Made by a program: the position numbers and the translations under genes. Below, piece after piece: positions 6,217-7,615 of a stretch of DNA of 7,615 nucleotides (position 1 is its first letter; each line of letters opens with the position of its first letter). The notes under the pieces are model-generated. The model saw nothing but the letters and a program-made list of their open reading frames with translations. It had not been told where the DNA came from and made no database searches. This DNA is from Parachlamydiales bacterium (GTDB taxonomy: Bacteria; Chlamydiota; Chlamydiia; Chlamydiales; Simkaniaceae): contig DAOWHK010000037.1 of NCBI GenBank assembly GCA_030641465.1, forward strand, positions 1-7,615, given 5' to 3'.

Positions 6217-6300
6217 TGCCGATGACCGGACTCGAACCAGCACCTTATTGCTAAGAACAGATTTTGAATCTGTCGTGTCTACCAATTTCACCACATCGGC
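6217..6300 (-). tRNA. tRNA-Leu (anticodon CAA)
   Basis: Read on the minus strand, the acceptor stem GCCGATG pairs with CATCGGC, with discriminator A at 6217. The D-arm region is GTGAAATTGGTAGACAC. The anticodon arm is ACAGA-TTCAAAA-TCTGT, giving anticodon CAA (reads UUG). A long variable arm CTTA-GCAA-TAAG marks a class II tRNA. The T arm is GCTGG-TTCGAGT-CCGGT. All features fit tRNA-Leu. The 3' CCA is not encoded (AAT follows the acceptor stem), so it must be added by a nucleotidyltransferase. No pairing defect is seen. Confidence 0.96.
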
Positions 6301-6354
6301 ATTGAATCAGAAAAAGTTTAACTTGTGACAATATTTATATAAAGAAAAATTAAT
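6301..6354. other. Spacer between foldback element and tRNA-Leu
   Basis: These 54 AT-rich bases hold no gene. A TTTATA/TATAAA run (near 6335-6343, minus strand) could be a -10 for the tRNA, but its -35 would fall at the edge of the inserted element and I see no convincing match. The tRNA may instead depend on read-through from truA. Confidence 0.4.
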
Positions 6355-6515
6355 AGACTTCTTTCGAAACTTGCTTTGTCTGGAAGAATCGATGGTTTTT
6401 GATAGATTTATCCTTAAATTTTGAGGTAATGTGCTTACACATGACTAAAAAAATTAAGGATAAATCTATCAAAAAGCGCGATTATAATAGTCAAATGAAG
6501 TTTTGAAAGAAGTCT
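6355..6515. mobile_element. 161-bp foldback MITE-like element inserted in the truA stop codon
   Basis: The terminal inverted repeats at 6355-6372 and 6498-6515 match over 18 bp with one mismatch (agacttctttc then g/a then aaactt). A second, perfect 22-bp inverted repeat lies inside at 6396-6417 and 6454-6475. The intervening segments (6373-6395 and 6476-6497) are also partly complementary, and the apex holds ATGTG-CTTA-CACAT (6429-6442). The whole element can therefore fold as one long hairpin. It is flanked by the direct repeat AAT at 6352-6354 and 6516-6518, a plausible 3-bp target duplication of the ANT type known for one IS5 subgroup. No transposase is present; only a 21-codon lysine-rich frame (6441-6506, MTKKIKDKSIKKRDYNSQMK...) that could be a transposase start remnant. 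Mobilisation by a full IS elsewhere is inferred. Confidence 0.68.
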
Positions 6516-7248
6516 AATAAATGACCTGCATTAAAAAAAGTCCCTCAGGGGGAGCTGCCCCGGACGCGTGTTTGCGATCTTTTTTTTCAAGAATGGTTGG
6601 GATGTCTTCTGGTCTAAGTTTTAGGTATGCGACATCGAGCAGCGTTCCGACGATATTGCGTACCATTTTATAGAGAAATCCGCTTCCGACGAATTCAAGT
6701 CGTATTTGATCAGGAGCGCTGATAACGTTTAAGCTGTAGATCGTTTTGATAGGATCTGTTTGCGTGCCCCCTTGATTTGCAAATGATGTAAAGTCGTGTG
6801 TGCCGATAAAATACTTTGCGCCGAGCTCCATAGCCTCGCTGTGTAATTTATGGGAAATATGGGTGCGATAGAGGCGATTAAAGGGGCTTTTTGTGGGGCC
6901 TGTACTAAGATTGTAATGATAGATTTTCTTTTTTGCGGAAAATCTCGCATGAAAATCTAAGGATACTTCTTCAATTTCAAGAACGCGGATGGTTTTTGGA
7001 AGAAGGCCATTTAGGGAGTAATGCAAGCGGCTTGGAATAAATGACTGTGTTGTTTGGAAATGCGCCACCTGTCCATGGGCGTGCACTCCAGCGTCTGTAC
7101 GTCCAGATCCTGCTACGTGAACGTCCTCTCTAAGAATTGTGCCAAGTGCTTTTTGAAGGTGCTCTTGGATGGAGGGTGTATTTGGTTGGATTTGCCATCC
7201 TCCAAAATCTGTTCCATCATAGGCTAGGAGAAGTTTATACTTTTTCAT
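6514..7248 (-). CDS. truA: tRNA pseudouridine(38-40) synthase TruA
   Basis: The 244-residue protein converts uridines 38-40 of tRNA anticodon arms to pseudouridine. The start MKKYKLLLAYDGTDFGGWQIQPN is the family N-terminus. GSGRTDAGVHAHGQVAHF carries the catalytic Asp52. KKIYHYNL (about 106-113) contains the conserved active-site Tyr, and later GTHDFTSFANQG and FVGSGFLYKMVRNIVGTL complete the signature. Length is slightly below the E. coli enzyme (about 270) but no domain is missing. The ATG (7246-7248) overlaps the ispD stop as ATGA and has no good ribosome site of its own, so translational coupling is likely. The stop TAG uses two bases from the inserted foldback element; without the insertion the same place would read TAT TAA, so the protein is unchanged. 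Confidence 0.95.
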   Translation of the reverse strand: MKKYKLLLAYDGTDFGGWQIQPNTPSIQEHLQKALGTILREDVHVAGSGRTDAGVHAHGQVAHFQTTQSFIPSRLHYSLNGLLPKTIRVLEIEEVSLDFHARFSAKKKIYHYNLSTGPTKSPFNRLYRTHISHKLHSEAMELGAKYFIGTHDFTSFANQGGTQTDPIKTIYSLNVISAPDQIRLEFVGSGFLYKMVRNIVGTLLDVAYLKLRPEDIPTILEKKDRKHASGAAPPEGLFLMQVIY

Positions 7249-7615
7249 GGCAAATCGTTTGGAGTTGTAATTTTAGTATTTGTTGGGCATCCCATCACAA
7301 GTTTGACGGGATAGCCAAGAAACTCGGCAAGAGATACGTCATCTGTAACAAAATGATTTGCATCTCGCGTTTTTTTTAAGGCTGTTTTAAGAAGATCATA
7401 GGCGAGAAGCTGAGGCGTTTGAATTTCGAAGAGCGTGGATCTTGGCAGGGTCTTTGTAACAAGATGATCGCTATTTGCAATTTTTATTGTGGATGTGACA
7501 GGAGTTGCAAGGGTTGCAGCATCGTAGGGGGCGCCCTCGTGAATGAGCTTTTCTAGATCCTTTTTTTTCAGGTAGGGGCGCGCACTATCGTGAATGAGTA
7601 CAATGTCAGGATTCG
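7245..7615 (-). CDS. ispD: 2-C-methyl-D-erythritol 4-phosphate cytidylyltransferase, 3' part
   Basis: An open frame enters from the right edge (5' end outside the window) and gives 122 residues ending at TGA 7245-7247. IspD makes CDP-methylerythritol from MEP and CTP in the non-mevalonate isoprenoid pathway. Signatures include VLIHDSARPYL (catalytic-site Asp and Arg-Pro), TPVTSTIKI, RSTLFEIQTPQLL, FVTDDVSLAEFLGYPVKLVMG and NTKITTPNDLP (conserved Lys before the TxP). The final helix usual after PEDL (for example LALAE... in E. coli) is missing, because the stop follows directly and overlaps the truA start codon. ispD next to truA matches the order recalled for Chlamydia. Confidence 0.92.
   Translation of the reverse strand, partial: NPDIVLIHDSARPYLKKKDLEKLIHEGAPYDAATLATPVTSTIKIANSDHLVTKTLPRSTLFEIQTPQLLAYDLLKTALKKTRDANHFVTDDVSLAEFLGYPVKLVMGCPTNTKITTPNDLP

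Noticed and set aside
6079..6294. Minus-strand frame through the tRNA-Leu starting MVKLVDTTDSKSVLSNKVLVRVRSSAIF
   Set aside because: This is the translated tRNA-Leu, a common spurious annotation; it overlaps the HAD gene in another frame.
6396..6475. Internal palindrome as an intrinsic terminator
   Set aside because: The stem is AT-rich, the loop is long, and each arm is followed by A rather than U residues in the direction of transcription.
1..7615. CRISPR array or prophage
   Set aside because: No regularly spaced short repeats, integrase, or phage structural genes are visible; the only repeats are LRR codons and the foldback element.

Overview
The window looks like chromosome from a member of the Chlamydiae, most likely an amoeba- or protist-associated ('environmental') lineage rather than an animal-pathogenic Chlamydia. 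Three things point there. First, ispD, truA, a HAD hydrolase and, further along, a sigma-54 response regulator of the AtoC/CtcC type recall the Chlamydia trachomatis order ispD, truA, HAD hydrolase, ..., two-component pair (from memory). Second, an alpha/beta hydrolase resembles the Chlamydia CHLPS (DUF818) group. Third, there is a eukaryote-like F-box/leucine-rich-repeat gene of the kind expanded in amoeba-associated chlamydiae. The assignment is inference; no rRNA or marker gene is present to confirm it.

Layout. 1-426 (+): 3' part of glyoxalase II. 423-1439 (-): CHLPS-like alpha/beta hydrolase, whose stop codon overlaps that of glyoxalase II. 1493-2764 (-): NtrC-family sigma-54 activator with an eroded receiver domain. 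2836-3663 (+): lipoprotein with an M15-like peptidase domain, divergent from the regulator. 3742-5121 (+): F-box-like protein with about eight leucine-rich repeats and a C-terminal CTLF (CaaX-like) tail. 5128-5517 (-): small NTF2/SnoaL-like protein. 5528-6199 (-): HAD phosphatase. 6217-6300 (-): tRNA-Leu(CAA). 6355-6515: a 161-bp foldback (MITE-like) element. 6514-7248 (-): truA. 7245-7615 (-): 3' part of ispD.

The minus-strand genes from ispD to the NTF2-like protein are close-packed: ispD and truA overlap at ATGA, the HAD start lies 17 nt beyond the tRNA, and the last two genes are 10 nt apart. They look like one transcription unit carrying housekeeping genes and an embedded tRNA. The foldback element has landed exactly in the truA stop codon and now supplies two bases of it.

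The main discovery candidate is the F-box/LRR/CaaX protein. Its domain order matches host F-box proteins such as FBXL2, which suggests a secreted effector that recruits the host SCF ubiquitin ligase and could be lipid-anchored by host prenyltransferases. Second are the truA stop-codon insertion and the Asp-to-Glu change at the phosphorylation site of the sigma-54 activator. There is no gene-free stretch longer than about 300 bases; the longest, 6301-6513, is mostly the foldback element.
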